Made by a program: the position numbers and the translations under genes. A model generated the notes under the pieces. It did no database searches and was not told the origin of the DNA. It worked only from the letters and a program-made list of their open reading frames with translations. From Bacteroidota bacterium (GTDB lineage: Bacteria > Bacteroidota > Bacteroidia > J057 > JADKCL01), in assembly GCA_016718825.1 (NCBI GenBank), contig JADKCL010000002.1, forward strand, positions 303,901-367,900: a stretch of 64,000 nucleotides of DNA, written 5' to 3'. How positions within the stretch are numbered: position 1 is the stretch's first letter; each line of letters begins with the position of its first letter. Positions 37,032 through 46,176 of this stretch are shown here, one piece after another.

Positions 37032-37661
37032 TCAACTTTCCAGTCCGACTACAGCGCAGATGGGGCAATCGTTGGTAACATGGCCTTTGGCTTTACAAAA
37101 CTGCCTCCCGAAGTAGATGATTTGCAGGTGAAGCTTCGCCCAGGATTCCTCGGGAAACAAAACTTTCAGGTCTTTTTCGATTTGCTCTACCGTCTTTCCC
37201 TCACTCAATCCCCATCGATTCGCCAAACGGTGAATGTGCGTGTCCACCGGAAAAGCGGGTACACCAAACGATTGAATCATCACCACGGAAGCGGTTTTGT
37301 GGCCTACCCCAGGCAACTTTTCCAATTCAACGATATCTGCGGGCACAATTCCCTGATAATCTTCAACCAACATTTCCGAAAGCCGGTGAATGGCCTTCGA
37401 TTTGTTGGCTGATAGCCCGCAGGGACGGATGATTTCCTCGATGGTGGCTATGTCCAGCTTCGCCATCGCCGCCGGATGATCCGCAAGCGCAAACAAGGCA
37501 GGCGTAACCTTGTTTACACGCTCGTCGGTACACTGCGCACTCAGCAAAACCGCGATCAACAATGTAAACGGGCTGGAATGATCGAGCGGAATCGGCGGAT
37601 CAGGATATTGCTTTTCAAGGAAATCCCTGACGAACTCGGCTTTTTCTAGGACACTCATCAT
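37032..37661 (-). CDS. nth: Endonuclease III
   Basis: About 209 residues from ATG 37661 (a second ATG is at 37658). It removes oxidised pyrimidines from DNA and nicks the abasic site in base excision repair. The helix-hairpin-helix LEKLPGVGHKTASVV contains the catalytic lysine, and FPVDTHIHRLANRWGL contains the catalytic aspartate. The C-terminal cluster loop reads FCKAKGHVTNDCPIC and ends seven residues later, so only three cysteines (C-x9-C-x2-C) are visible instead of the usual four (C-x6-C-x2-C-x5-C). The frame is intact. Open codons upstream to 37736 are not conserved. Confidence 0.93.
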   Translation of the reverse strand: MMSVLEKAEFVRDFLEKQYPDPPIPLDHSSPFTLLIAVLLSAQCTDERVNKVTPALFALADHPAAMAKLDIATIEEIIRPCGLSANKSKAIHRLSEMLVEDYQGIVPADIVELEKLPGVGHKTASVVMIQSFGVPAFPVDTHIHRLANRWGLSEGKTVEQIEKDLKVLFPEESWAKLHLQIIYFGRQFCKAKGHVTNDCPICAVVGLES

Positions 37662-37818
37662 TCGGGCAAAATTGCAAGAACCGGCATGATTCTCAAACTT
37701 CGAAGCAACAACGCAACGTAAATAGGTCGACAGCAAGGGAAAGCGAAGAAAATCAAGGATTCTTTACTTTCGGAGGTCAATTTTCTGCGCATCGTTTCCA
37801 ATTGTCCGTTATTCATTC

Positions 37819-37826
37819 TAATATTG
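37819..37826 (+). promoter_or_regulatory. Candidate -7 box of sucC
   Basis: TAATATTG differs by one base from TAnnTTTG and lies 34 bases before the sucC ATG. No exact -33 TTTG. Confidence 0.3.
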
Positions 37827-37860
37827 GGACTCAAAATTTCTAGGTAGAAAGCCTCAAAAT

Positions 37861-39060
37861 ATGAAGTTGCACGAACATCAGGCAAAAGAAGTCATCGCCA
37901 AAGCTGGCGTTCCCATCCAACAAGGCAAGGTTGCCTTCTCGGTGGCGGAAGCAATGACTGCCGCACGCACCCTTTATCCCAATCCGACAGGCAAGGAATG
38001 GTTTGTCGTCAAGGCCCAGATTCATGCGGGTGGCCGTGGCAAAGGTGGCGGTGTCAAATTGGCAAAATCACTGGAGCAAGTCGAGGAAAGGGCAACGCAA
38101 ATCCTCGGAATGAACCTGATCACGAAGCAGACCGGGGAAGAAGGAAGACTTGTTCGCCGGATTTTGATCACGGAAGACGTCTATTATCCTGGCGCCCACG
38201 AGCCCAAGGAATACTATGTCTCCATGACGCTTGACCGTGTGGTCGGCCGACTCGTGATCATGGCCTCCGCAGAAGGTGGCATGGACATCGAAGAAGTTGC
38301 CGAGACCCATCCTGAAAAAATCATCAAGGAATGGATCGATCCTGTGATCGGACTCCGCGATTTTCAGGCACGCAAGATTGCTTTCAAGCTCGGTTTGCCG
38401 GCTGAAGCCATCAATGGCGCTGTCTCGATGCTGATCAAGAGCTATCAAGCGTACATGGACAATGACTGTTCGCTGCTCGAAATCAATCCGATGTTGCTTA
38501 CGAGCGACCTCAAGACGATTGCTGTCGACTGCAAGATGGACATTGATGAAAATGCATTGTACCGTCAGCCGGAATTGGCCGCGATGCGCGATTTGTTTGA
38601 AGAAGACGAATTGGAAATCGAAGCTTCCGAGCATGGCTTGAACTACATCAATCTCACTGGAAATGTGGGTTGTATGGTCAATGGTGCAGGTTTGGCCATG
38701 GCCACAATGGACATGATCAAGCTTGCAGGCGGTTTCCCTGCCAACTTCTTGGATGTCGGCGGCAAGGCAAATGCTGAAACAGTTGAGGCTGCTTTCAGAA
38801 TTATCTTGAAAGATCCCGCAGTAAAGGTTATCTTGGTCAATATATTTGGTGGCATTGTCCGTTGTGACCGTGTTGCCAACGGTGTTGTCGAGGCTTACAA
38901 AAATATTGGAAACATTTCTATTCCGATTATCGTAAGGCTTCAAGGGACCAACGCAGTCGAGGCTGCGCAGATCATTGACCAATCGGGTTTGAAAGTGACA
39001 TCTGCCATCACGCTTGCAGAAGCAGCGCAGAAGGTCAAAGAAGCCCTCGAAAATATTTGA
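37861..39060 (+). CDS. sucC: Succinyl-CoA ligase (ADP-forming) beta subunit
   Basis: 399 residues. With the alpha subunit it interconverts succinyl-CoA and succinate while making ATP or GTP in the TCA cycle. The ATP-grasp fold is clear: MKLHEHQAKEVIAKAGVPIQQGKVA at the start, VVKAQIHAGGRGKGGGVKLAKS, LLEINPMLLT, and the beta-subunit loop GNVGCMVNGAGLAMATMDMIKLAGGFPANFLDVGG. Length matches the family. sucD is not adjacent, so the subunits are encoded apart. A terminator follows the stop after about 27 bases. Confidence 0.96.
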   Translation: MKLHEHQAKEVIAKAGVPIQQGKVAFSVAEAMTAARTLYPNPTGKEWFVVKAQIHAGGRGKGGGVKLAKSLEQVEERATQILGMNLITKQTGEEGRLVRRILITEDVYYPGAHEPKEYYVSMTLDRVVGRLVIMASAEGGMDIEEVAETHPEKIIKEWIDPVIGLRDFQARKIAFKLGLPAEAINGAVSMLIKSYQAYMDNDCSLLEINPMLLTSDLKTIAVDCKMDIDENALYRQPELAAMRDLFEEDELEIEASEHGLNYINLTGNVGCMVNGAGLAMATMDMIKLAGGFPANFLDVGGKANAETVEAAFRIILKDPAVKVILVNIFGGIVRCDRVANGVVEAYKNIGNISIPIIVRLQGTNAVEAAQIIDQSGLKVTSAITLAEAAQKVKEALENI

Positions 39061-39086
39061 TTTTAACTTTTCGGTATTAATTTTCG

Positions 39087-39125
39087 TAAAAGCAGGTTAG
39101 TTGGGTTCTAGCCTGCTTTTCTTTT
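39087..39125 (+). terminator. Terminator of sucC
   Basis: AAAAGCAGG pairs with CCTGCTTTT across a 14-base loop, then CTTTTTAT. Confidence 0.8.
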
Positions 39126-39175
39126 TATAACAAGCCAAGCCGGAATCAGTTATCATCAAAAACACAGTCAGATTC

Positions 39176-40042
39176 ATGAAACCAAGGTTTTACGCATTCG
39201 CGCTTCTTTTCTTCCCCTTCATTTTCCCAAGTCTCAGCCAAGCACAGCTTGAAAAGTCTTTGCTCTGGGAAATTTCCGGAAACGGACTTACGACTCCCTC
39301 CTACCTCTATGGCACGATGCATGTCGGCGACAAACGTGCGCACGACTTTTCAGATGCAACGATGAATGCCTTCAAGCAAGCCAAGGCCTTTGCCGGCGAA
39401 TTGAACATGGAAGATGTCGATCAACTTGCCGTTTTGAATCTGATGAAACTGGATTCGGGGAAGAAACTGCATACCTTTTTTAGTTCCGAGGAATGGACCA
39501 AAATTGAAGCATACTTCAACACGAAGCTCCACGTGAACCCCAATGACTTTGATGACTACAACACCTTCTTTTTGTATTCGATGATCGCGCAGAGCCAATT
39601 CAAGAACCAAAAGGGCGAGGCTGTGGACCTGTATTTCTTTTCGGAGGCCAAAAAAGCCGGAAAGAAGTTGCTGGGATTGGAAAAGGTAGAGGAACAAATC
39701 GCAGCGATTGGCAGCATGCCGCTGGACGAGCAAAAGAAAATGATCCTGGACGCTGTCGAAGGCAAGCAAGGCAACGGCAAGAAGGAGCTCAAGAAGATGA
39801 TGAAATACTACACCAAGGGCGATCTGGAGAGCCTTCTGAAATTCAGCGAGGATACCGAAATGGGTCCTGAATTCGAACGCGCGCTGATCATAGACCGCAA
39901 CCACCGCATGGCAGACCGTATGGTACCCTTGATGGAAGCACAGTCCACGTTTGTCGGTGTAGGCGCTTTGCATTTGCCCGGCGAAGAGGGCGTGATCAAC
40001 CTGTTGCGGAAAAAAGGGTATTCGGTGAAGGCTTTGAAGTAG
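39176..40042 (+). CDS. TraB/GumN family secreted protein
   Basis: 288 residues with a signal peptide (MKPRFYAFALLFFPFIFPSLSQAQ). The mature start LEKSLLWEISGNGLTTPSYLYGTMHVGD is the TraB/GumN signature, including the GTMHVGD glycine-histidine motif. The C-terminal ALIIDRNHRMADRMVPLMEAQSTFVGVGALHLPGEEGVINLLRKKGY contains the second conserved GALHLPG element. The fold belongs to the TIKI/TraB putative metalloprotease clan; activity here is unproven. Intact and apparently monocistronic. Confidence 0.88.
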   Translation: MKPRFYAFALLFFPFIFPSLSQAQLEKSLLWEISGNGLTTPSYLYGTMHVGDKRAHDFSDATMNAFKQAKAFAGELNMEDVDQLAVLNLMKLDSGKKLHTFFSSEEWTKIEAYFNTKLHVNPNDFDDYNTFFLYSMIAQSQFKNQKGEAVDLYFFSEAKKAGKKLLGLEKVEEQIAAIGSMPLDEQKKMILDAVEGKQGNGKKELKKMMKYYTKGDLESLLKFSEDTEMGPEFERALIIDRNHRMADRMVPLMEAQSTFVGVGALHLPGEEGVINLLRKKGYSVKALK

Positions 40043-40103
40043 GATTCGAAATCGCTCAAAATTGCGGGAGGCTCGTGTTTGGAGCATCCCGTCGGAAAAC
40101 AAA

Positions 40104-40134
40104 AATCCCGGAATCTCAATGAAACTCCGGGATT
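40104..40134 (-). terminator. Terminator of tRNA-Val
   Basis: AATCCCGG and CCGGGATT form the stem; on the minus strand it is followed by TTTTTGTTTT. It begins 4 bases past the tRNA 3' end. Confidence 0.8.
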
Positions 40135-40137
40135 ATG

Positions 40138-40212
40138 TGGGCGATACTGGATTCGAACCAGTGACCCCTACCTTGTCAAGATAGTGCTCTGAACCAACTG
40201 AGCTAATCGCCC
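40138..40212 (-). tRNA. tRNA-Val(GAC)
   Basis: On the minus strand GGGCGAT opens the acceptor stem and pairs with ATCGCCC before discriminator A. The D arm is GCTCAGTTGGTTCAGAGC. The anticodon arm CTATC-TTGACAA-GGTAG gives anticodon GAC, reading GUC. The T arm contains GGTTCGAATCC. CCA is not encoded. Confidence 0.95.
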
Positions 40213-40393
40213 ATTCCTTAGAATGGATTGCAAAGGTAAGCGTTTGATTAAAATTGTCAAGCACTTTTTATTGAAAAAAGTAAATTTTCAATAAAAAAGC
40301 TGCCAATCAGCAACATTCGTTTGGTTTTGCCAGTTCCCTCTACTACCTTCAACTTCGGCGCTGCAAGAGGATTTTACTTGCAGCTCAAATGAT

Positions 40394-41099
40394 TTGGAAA
40401 CGAAAACTGAAAATCCTCCCCCTCAAGAGGGCGATCCGGAACCGAGTGCTAGCCATTCAGTTCCATTCCTTTATAGCTCACTCGAAGACCGTGCACCCGC
40501 CATTATCTGGGCAGAACAATGGTCTAAATGGGTGTACAAAGGCGACATCCCACTCTCGCAATTCCCTACTTTTGAGGCCTATCTCGACGAATTCCCCTTC
40601 CAAGTGGAGGTGTCCCAAGATTGTGTCGTAGTGACCGATCCCGGATTTGGCAACGGCGCTATCGAATGGGTTTCGCGGATTCAAACTTGATAGCGGAAAT
40701 TGGATCGGGGCATTGACGGAAACAGATACGCACCAAGGAGCAACGGAATGCAAGCTTTGGATCGGGCAATGGCAAGATGGCGAATGGATCGAATTGACGG
40801 ACTTTGCCTTGCCTGCAATCTCCAGAGCCGATTTTTTTGGTCCTGAAGCCGATCCGCAGATTCTCGAGGACTTTGAGCTCGTTTCCTTGCAATATGTGCT
40901 GCCCAAGTCAGGCGACACCCTGCAGATTCAGGCGATGCCCAATGCGGAATTCCAATGCTTTGACGGCAAAATCTCGCATCCGGACTTGGCCGAGGATGCC
41001 GCCCAATTCATTTGCGAAGCTTGGATGAGTTTCAATCCGCAGGCGATCCACTGCACATTTGACCGCCATGAAGGCCGATTCTTGCGCGTTGGCAAGTGA
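40394..41099 (+). pseudogene. Unknown protein, one frameshift
   Basis: Two overlapping pieces join near 40665. The first runs from a TTG at 40394 (SVPFLYSSLEDRAPAIIWAEQW to VTDPGFGNGAIE) and the second from that point to the stop at 41097-41099 (NGFRGFKLDSGNWIGALTETD, then CKLWIGQWQDGEWIELTDFALP). Both pieces read as one acidic, Trp-rich soluble protein of about 235 residues. No motif or family is recognised, and the true start is uncertain because the frame stays open upstream without an ATG. Confidence 0.55.
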
Positions 41100-41190
41100 T
41101 CCGTCCGCTCCTGAAAAATACTTCGAATGTCGAAACATTTTCCGTCACCGGCGGTTCAGTTTTTTCATGCAGTTTTGAATTCCGCACACG

Positions 41191-43297
41191 ATGAACAAGG
41201 TTAGGTTGTTTCTGTTTGGGCTGCTTTTCGCCCTCCCCTTTTTTACTTTTTCACAGGCCGGCAGCCCTAAAATCGATCCTTTGACGGTGACAATTTCGCG
41301 CGACGAATGGGGTGTACCCCATATTCACGCTAAAACTGATGCCGGTACCGCCTACGGACTCGCTTGGGCCAATGCCGAGGACAATTTTCACGACATGCAG
41401 CTCAATATGCTCATGGCGCGCGCCCGTCAAGGCGAAGTCCTGGGTAAAAATGGCGCGATCGTCGATTTTGCCGTGCAGATGCTGCGTGTGCGCGAGCTTG
41501 TGCGCGACCGCTACGAGGCAGAGGTTTCGCCGGAATTCAAGCGGCACCTCGAAGCCTATTCCCAAGGCGTCAATGAATATGCTGCAATGCATCCCGAGGC
41601 CGTGCCGCAAAAAGCTGTTCCCCGTCGATCCCAAGGATGTCTTGGCGGGTTATGTGGTGTCGTTGGTGCTGATGGAAGGCGTTCACTTTCATTTTCTGAA
41701 CATCCTCGAAGGCCGTGCCGGAGAACCGACACCGTATTCCTTGCGTGGGTCCAACGGCTTTGCGTTTAATTCCAACAAAACCGCTGACGGACAAACCTAT
41801 TTGGTGAACAATTCGCACCAACCTTTAGATGGCCCGACGGCTTGGTACGAGGCCCATCTCTCGAGCGATGAAGGAATGAACGTGCTCGGCGGATTGTTTC
41901 CGGGCGGCGTTTCGGTATTCGCAGGCTGCAATCCCGATATCGGTTGGATGCATACCGTCAATCAGCCCGACTTGGTGGATGTCTATCACCTGGATATGAA
42001 CCCCAAAGGCAAGCTGCAATACCGATTCGACGGCGAATGGAAACAACTCGAGAAGGTCAAGGCCAAAATGAAGGTAAAAGTCGGACCGATCAAGATCAAG
42101 GTCGGAAAAACCTCCTATTGGAGCATACACGGCCCTGTTTTGCGCCACAAGAAGGACTTTTATGCCCTGCGCTTCCCCGCGATCATGACCATCAAGGCTG
42201 CAGAACAATGGTACAAAATGGGCAAAGCCCGCAGCTTCACGGAATTCCATGAGGCCATTGAATTCGGTGGTTTGCCAAGTTTGAACATCGTGTACGCCGA
42301 CCGCCGGGACACTATTTTCTACATCGACAATGGCCTTTATCCCATCCGGAAACCAGGCTACGACTGGCTCGGGCTGCTTCCCGGCGACACTTCCGACGTG
42401 GTTTGGACCGAATTCCACCCCACGGAGGACTTGGTTCAGGTCCTGAATCCGGCGTCGGGTTATGTCTTCAACACGAACAATACACCTTTTAACAGCACAG
42501 CGCCGGCCGACAATCCGCAAAGGCCAGGACTTTGATAGCCTGCTCCTCACCTACCCGATCGAAAATAACCGCAGCCTGCGTGTGCAGGAAATCATGTCGG
42601 AAATGGGCAAAATGGACTGGAATGACCTGCTTCGACTCAAGTACGACCAACAATATCCCGACACCTTCCTCATTTTACTTTCTGAGCAACATCAACTGCA
42701 TCTACGACCTCGACACGGTGGCCTACCCTGAAATCGCTGACGAAATGTCGACGATCCGTGCCTGGGACCGGCGCTCCAATGCCGGGGGCCATCGTTGAGC
42801 CTTGTTCATCAAACCCACGACTACCTGTTTGCCGATGCCCGCAAAAACAACCCTCGCTAAAGTCGAAAGATGCTATCCCGCAGCGCACTGGTGTCTGCAT
42901 TGACCAAGGCGAGCGGGTACCTACACAAGCATTTTTGGAGCGGTTAGTCCCCTTGGGGAAATGATAAAGCGACATGTTCTGCGGCGACGAAGACTATCCG
43001 ATCGGCGGCGCACCCGACAGCGTCATTTCGGCGATGTATGCCCACGATTGGAAAATAGGCCGCAGCGCAGCTACTATCGGCGACGCTGCATCCAATTGAT
43101 CCGCTTCACCCGAACAAGGCGTCAAAACCGGTCCGTCCAACCCTGCCAGAAACGGCAATGACGAGGGTTCACCCCACTTCAACGACCAAATGGACATGTA
43201 CCTCAATCAGAAGACCAAAGAGGAAAGCCTTGATCCTGAATGGGTAAAGGTGCATACGAAGGAGAAGTATCACCCGGGGGGAGGAAGTGAAAAGTGA
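41191..43297 (+). pseudogene. Secreted penicillin acylase family hydrolase, multiply frameshifted
   Basis: A signal peptide (MNKVRLFLFGLLFALPFFTFSQ) is followed by VTISRDEWGVPHIHAKTDAGTAYGLAWANAEDNF, the start of the alpha chain of N-terminal-nucleophile acylases. A shift near 41615 leads to DVLAGYVVSLVLMEGVHF and the processing site region LRGSNGFAFNSNKTADG, where the Ser of GSN would be the nucleophile exposed by self-cleavage. Further beta-chain motifs follow (ANCPDIG-like GCNPDIGWMHTVNQPD, YWSIHGPVL, SLNIVYADRRDTIFYIDNG). Shifts near 42520, 42680, 42800-42970 and 43060 precede the recognisable end SPHFNDQMDMYL...KEKYHPGGGSEK. The family cleaves amide bonds of beta-lactams, acyl-homoserine lactones and similar compounds; the substrate is unknown. 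The longest clean piece is about 41610-42535. Confidence 0.83.
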
Positions 43298-43299
43298 TC

Positions 43300-43324
43300 A
43301 GTGAAAAGTGAAAAGTGAAAAGTG
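43300..43324 (+). repeat. Heptamer microsatellite (AGTGAAA units)
   Basis: Three AGTGAAA units and a partial fourth follow directly on the acylase gene, whose last codons already read GAAGTGAAAAGTG. The same unit, complemented, precedes trpS. Confidence 0.65.
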
Positions 43325-43582
43325 CACAGATGAGATTGACGGCAACGTTACACAAAGGATCTAACTGAGACAGCTTCCAAACTAGACCAAATACTAGCCA
43401 ATTCTATCGAAGTGAAGTTCATGGCGGTTGCGGGCAATATGTCATTGATTCTTGAGTCATGAGCCAACAGTTTCGATATGACAATCCGAACAAGCGAGAC
43501 TGGATCAATCTTGCTCCCATCTTGCCATTTTTGCTAGAATAATGCATCTTTGGAAAAGGATTGCACGAAAGAGAAACAGAGG

Positions 43583-43735
43583 ATGAAACCAGTAAAGGCC
43601 CACCCGAACTCGCCATTGGCGCAAATGATGCCCAAAATCTTGGAAGACAAGAAGTGGTTTAACGCCTATCTCCGTGGCGAGATTACAAGGGAAGAACTAG
43701 AAGCTAAAGGTGTCAAGCTTGTCAATCCCCTATAA
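43583..43735 (+). CDS. Small protein preceding the DUF6169-like gene
   Basis: 50 residues from ATG 43583: a proline-containing N-terminus, then an amphipathic, charged segment (MPKILEDKKWFNAYLRGEIT) and REELEAKGVKLVNPL. No signal peptide. The last 26 bases overlap the next gene in another frame, implying translational coupling. An in-frame ATG at 43550 would add 11 residues. Size, charge and coupling to a second small gene recall toxin-antitoxin or regulator-partner pairs, but I do not recognise the family. Confidence 0.55.
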   Translation: MKPVKAHPNSPLAQMMPKILEDKKWFNAYLRGEITREELEAKGVKLVNPL

Positions 43736-44024
43736 CTTCAAACGGGTTAGCGAACTTGATTATGAGTTCCTTACAGAGAACAAAATTCGCTACCGGGCCT
43801 CATTTACCGATGCATCTGGATATTTTCCGAAAAATCCAGAGTTTTCTCACCAAGTCCGTGGATTCGGCTTTCAAATTCCTGATGTTCATGCGACGCAAAT
43901 CCCGCCAGACCCTCGCGTCGGCGCAACGATTTCCTATTTAGCTCTTCAATATTTCGAACAAAATCCAGAGGGCATACTCTTTTTCATCCACGACAGTTCC
44001 GACGGAAAGGAACTAGGTTCCTGA
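43710..44024 (+). CDS. DUF6169-like protein, possibly truncated
   Basis: 104 residues from GTG 43710. LSIPYNFKRVSELDYEFLTENKIRYRASFTDASGYFP and IPPDPRVGATISYLALQYFEQNPEGILFFIHDSSDGKE match my recollection of the DUF6169 layout, a small family of unknown function in Bacteroidota. Relatives continue with a basic Arg/Phe/Trp stretch after DSSDGK. Here the frame stops after KELGS, but the next frame reads RFLRNLWHAFIT, which fits that ending, so a frameshift near 44013 is likely. Coupled to the 50-residue gene upstream. Confidence 0.6.
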   Translation: MSSLSIPYNFKRVSELDYEFLTENKIRYRASFTDASGYFPKNPEFSHQVRGFGFQIPDVHATQIPPDPRVGATISYLALQYFEQNPEGILFFIHDSSDGKELGS

Positions 44025-44084
44025 GAAATCTCTGGCATGCTTTCATAACTTGATTATTTTAAAAAAATGCCTAGTTTGGACGTC

Positions 44085-44683
44085 ATGAGGACGATATTCA
44101 TACTAGCAATCATTTTTTGTTCCTATGATCGCATTTTGGGGCAGACAAGCTACGACTTTCTCCTTAGTGGCATTTCCAAGTCCAACCAACAGGATTTCCT
44201 AGGAGCAATCAGGGATTATAACCAAGCAATCGCCCTTGATCCTTCCTCTCAACACGCTTATAATAACCGAGGTAGAGCAAAGGCATTGCTAGGTGACCAC
44301 CGAGGGGCAATTGTGGATTATTCAAAAGCAATTGAACTTAACCCTGCCTTCTTTGAGGCCTACTATAGTCGTGGGGTTCAAAAGGCAGAACTAAATGACC
44401 ACCGAGCGGCAATAATTGATTTTAGCGAGGCAATTAGAATTGATCCTGCATATTTTGAGGCATTCGTCAATCGAGGAAATGCTAGGCGAGAAGTCGGAGA
44501 TTTTACTCTATCCATTGCTGACTACAACAAAGCCATTGAAATTAGTCCGAATTCCCCCATTGGCTATTACGGACGTGGATGCACGACAATTCGCTTAGGA
44601 AGGAAAGAATCTGCGTGCCTAGACTTTTGAGCAAGGCAGGAGAATTAGGTTATCAGGAAGCTTACGATGTAATCGCGATCTAG
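44085..44683 (+). CDS. Secreted TPR protein, one frameshift near the end
   Basis: ATG 44085 gives a signal peptide (MRTIFILAIIFCSYDRILGQ); an ATG at 44067 is less suitable. Four tetratricopeptide repeats follow, each with the pattern G-x-x-x-A-x-x-D-Y-x-x-A-I-x-x-x-P (for example LGAIRDYNQAIALDPSS and RGAIVDYSKAIELNPAF). TPRs mediate protein-protein contacts, here in the periplasm or outside. The frame stops at 44630 after CLDF, but adding one T to the TTTT run restores LSKAGELGYQEAYDVIAI and a stop at 44681-44683, a natural TPR-family ending. Confidence 0.75.
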
Positions 44684-45067
44684 TGTCAGTGAGCTTGACA
44701 ATCACAGCTAGCTCACTATTAATGAGGGAGGTTAAGAATGTAGATCACAAACAATAGCCTAACATTCGATGATCTGTAGGATATTTTATTAGAAATAATG
44801 CTATAAAGATAGACACCTTGAAAAACTGCCGAGAAAAAAGAATGTTGAAGGCGAACCGATTTACTTCAATCTACCACCGACCCCATTCATCGTTGAAAAC
44901 CAAAGCCCTTTGTGCTAAAACTTTGGGGGAAGGTCAAGCTTCCGTTTTGTCTTCTAACATTAAAGTATTCAAGACCGAGATATTGCACAAATTTGGAACC
45001 ACCTCAGGTCAAGACGGAGTACCGCTTCCTAATTAGATTTTAAGCCGACAACGATGCACTTCGTTCT
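44684..45067. other. AT-rich intergenic region, no supported gene
   Basis: 384 bases. One open frame (44818-45036, TTG start) contains YHRPHSSLKTK, faintly like the end of some transposases, but nothing around it supports that. No hairpin or promoter stood out. Confidence 0.45.
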
Positions 45068-45504
45068 TTACTTAATTTTGTATGACGGTGCTGAGTAGCT
45101 AGGAGCCTTATAGGTCGGTGTCGAATTATTGGGAGCCTTGTAGGAAGGTGTAGAGTGGCTAGGAGCTCTATAGGATGGTGTTTGATAACTGGGAGCCACA
45201 TAGGTCGGTGCCGGAGCATCATTGAAAATTGGTTTGGAGTTGCTGGGAGAGTTGTACGTTGGTAATGGATAGTTCGGGCTCGTGTTCTGGGGCAATCATT
45301 GCCCCTTTCACCAGTGTGAGGATTGACGTTTGGTTTAGTAGTGTAATTGTCGTTTATCGTTTTGTTTGGATCAGTACGATAGTGAGGTTCGACTTTTGTT
45401 CCATTGTCGCGATCGTATCCATCCACTTTGTGGTAATTGGGATTCACTTGACTATGGACAGAAATTGAAAGACAGGCTAAGGCTAAGAGTAATAGGTATT
45501 TCAT
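45068..45504 (-). CDS. Secreted protein with Pro/Ser/Tyr repeats, one frameshift
   Basis: Signal peptide MKYLLLLALACLSISVHSQ, then VDGYDRDNGTKVEPHYRTDPNKTINDNYTTKPNVNPHTGERG, a motif seen in many small secreted Bacteroidota proteins. A shift near 45290 moves the reading to NTSPNYPLPTYNSPSN and a run of near-repeats such as PSYQTPSYRAPSHSTPSYKAP, ending SAPSYKIK with the stop at 45068. In the unshifted frame the last third is a meaningless Leu/His/Arg string. Function unknown; Tyr/Pro/Ser repeats suggest an extended, perhaps cell-wall-associated or adhesive segment. Confidence 0.65.
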
Positions 45505-46022
45505 AGTGATAAAAATTTAGAGGGGTTAGGAATGGCCTCACGCTGGTCATATGAGATCTTTAGAGACTAGTTCAAAACTAATCAAAGGATACAACAAAAC
45601 CTACTCAGACAACTGAAGGCAAGTTGCAATACCCACGACAGTTGAATGAATACGAGTAAACTACCAAAAACCATCTTGATCAATTCCAACGGGACAATCG
45701 AGCACAATCATCTAGTTTGCTGATGCTACGACCCGACATAACGGGAGCATGAGGAAGGTCAGATAGCGTATACAAAAGTGCATCAAGCACAATTTCTACC
45801 CAGAAGCCACTACATGTCCGACTCAAGTTTCTTCACTTGCCAGAAGGTCTTGAGATCGTTTATCATCTTGTCCTTATCTTTATAAAATACCTTATGCCCA
45901 TTTTTATCAGAATAATCGATCCCGAAGGCTGTACTTTGCTCCCACTCATTCATCTTCTTGTACAATGGTAAGTCTGTATTGACATACTTGGCCCTCACTT
46001 GCGTAAGGGGCTTGGTTTCCCA
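45505..46022. other. Sparse region upstream of tRNA-Thr
   Basis: 518 bases, AT-richer than the surroundings. Apart from the weak frame at 45810-45998 nothing gene-like is visible. No copy of the tRNA-Thr 3' end was seen that would mark an attachment site. Confidence 0.4.
45810..45998 (-). CDS. Short hypothetical open frame, perhaps a gene remnant
   Basis: 62 codons from GTG 45998: charged, with aromatic residues (LYKKMNEWEQSTAFGIDYSD, VFYKDKDKMINDLKTFW). The frame remains open a little upstream towards the tRNA, so it could be the end of a longer, lost gene. No family recognised. Confidence 0.3.
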   Translation of the reverse strand: MRAKYVNTDLPLYKKMNEWEQSTAFGIDYSDKNGHKVFYKDKDKMINDLKTFWQVKKLESDM

Positions 46023-46096
46023 AACCTCTCAGGGGAGTCGAACCCCCGACCTGCTGATTACGAATCAACCGCTCTAACCAACTGAGCTAAAGAGGC
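46023..46096 (-). tRNA. tRNA-Thr(CGT)
   Basis: On the minus strand GCCTCTT pairs with GAGAGGT (two G-U pairs). D arm GCTCAGTTGGTTAGAGC; anticodon arm GTTGA-TTCGTAA-TCAGC gives anticodon CGT, reading ACG; T arm GGGGG-TTCGACT-CCCCT. CCA is not encoded. Confidence 0.93.
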
Positions 46097-46176
46097 ACGG
46101 GCCAAATTTACAGTAACTATTCAGAAACAAGCAATTTTTGGCCGAAAAAATTGAAATTGGCGCAAAGATTCGAATC

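Noticed and set aside
44818..45036. 72-codon frame containing YHRPHSSLKTK, faintly like an IS3/IS481 transposase end
   Set aside because: Starts with TTG, no catalytic residues, no terminal inverted repeats or further transposase sequence nearby.
46023..46096. tRNA-Thr as a proven attachment site
   Set aside because: No second copy of its 3' end and no integrase gene were seen in the window.
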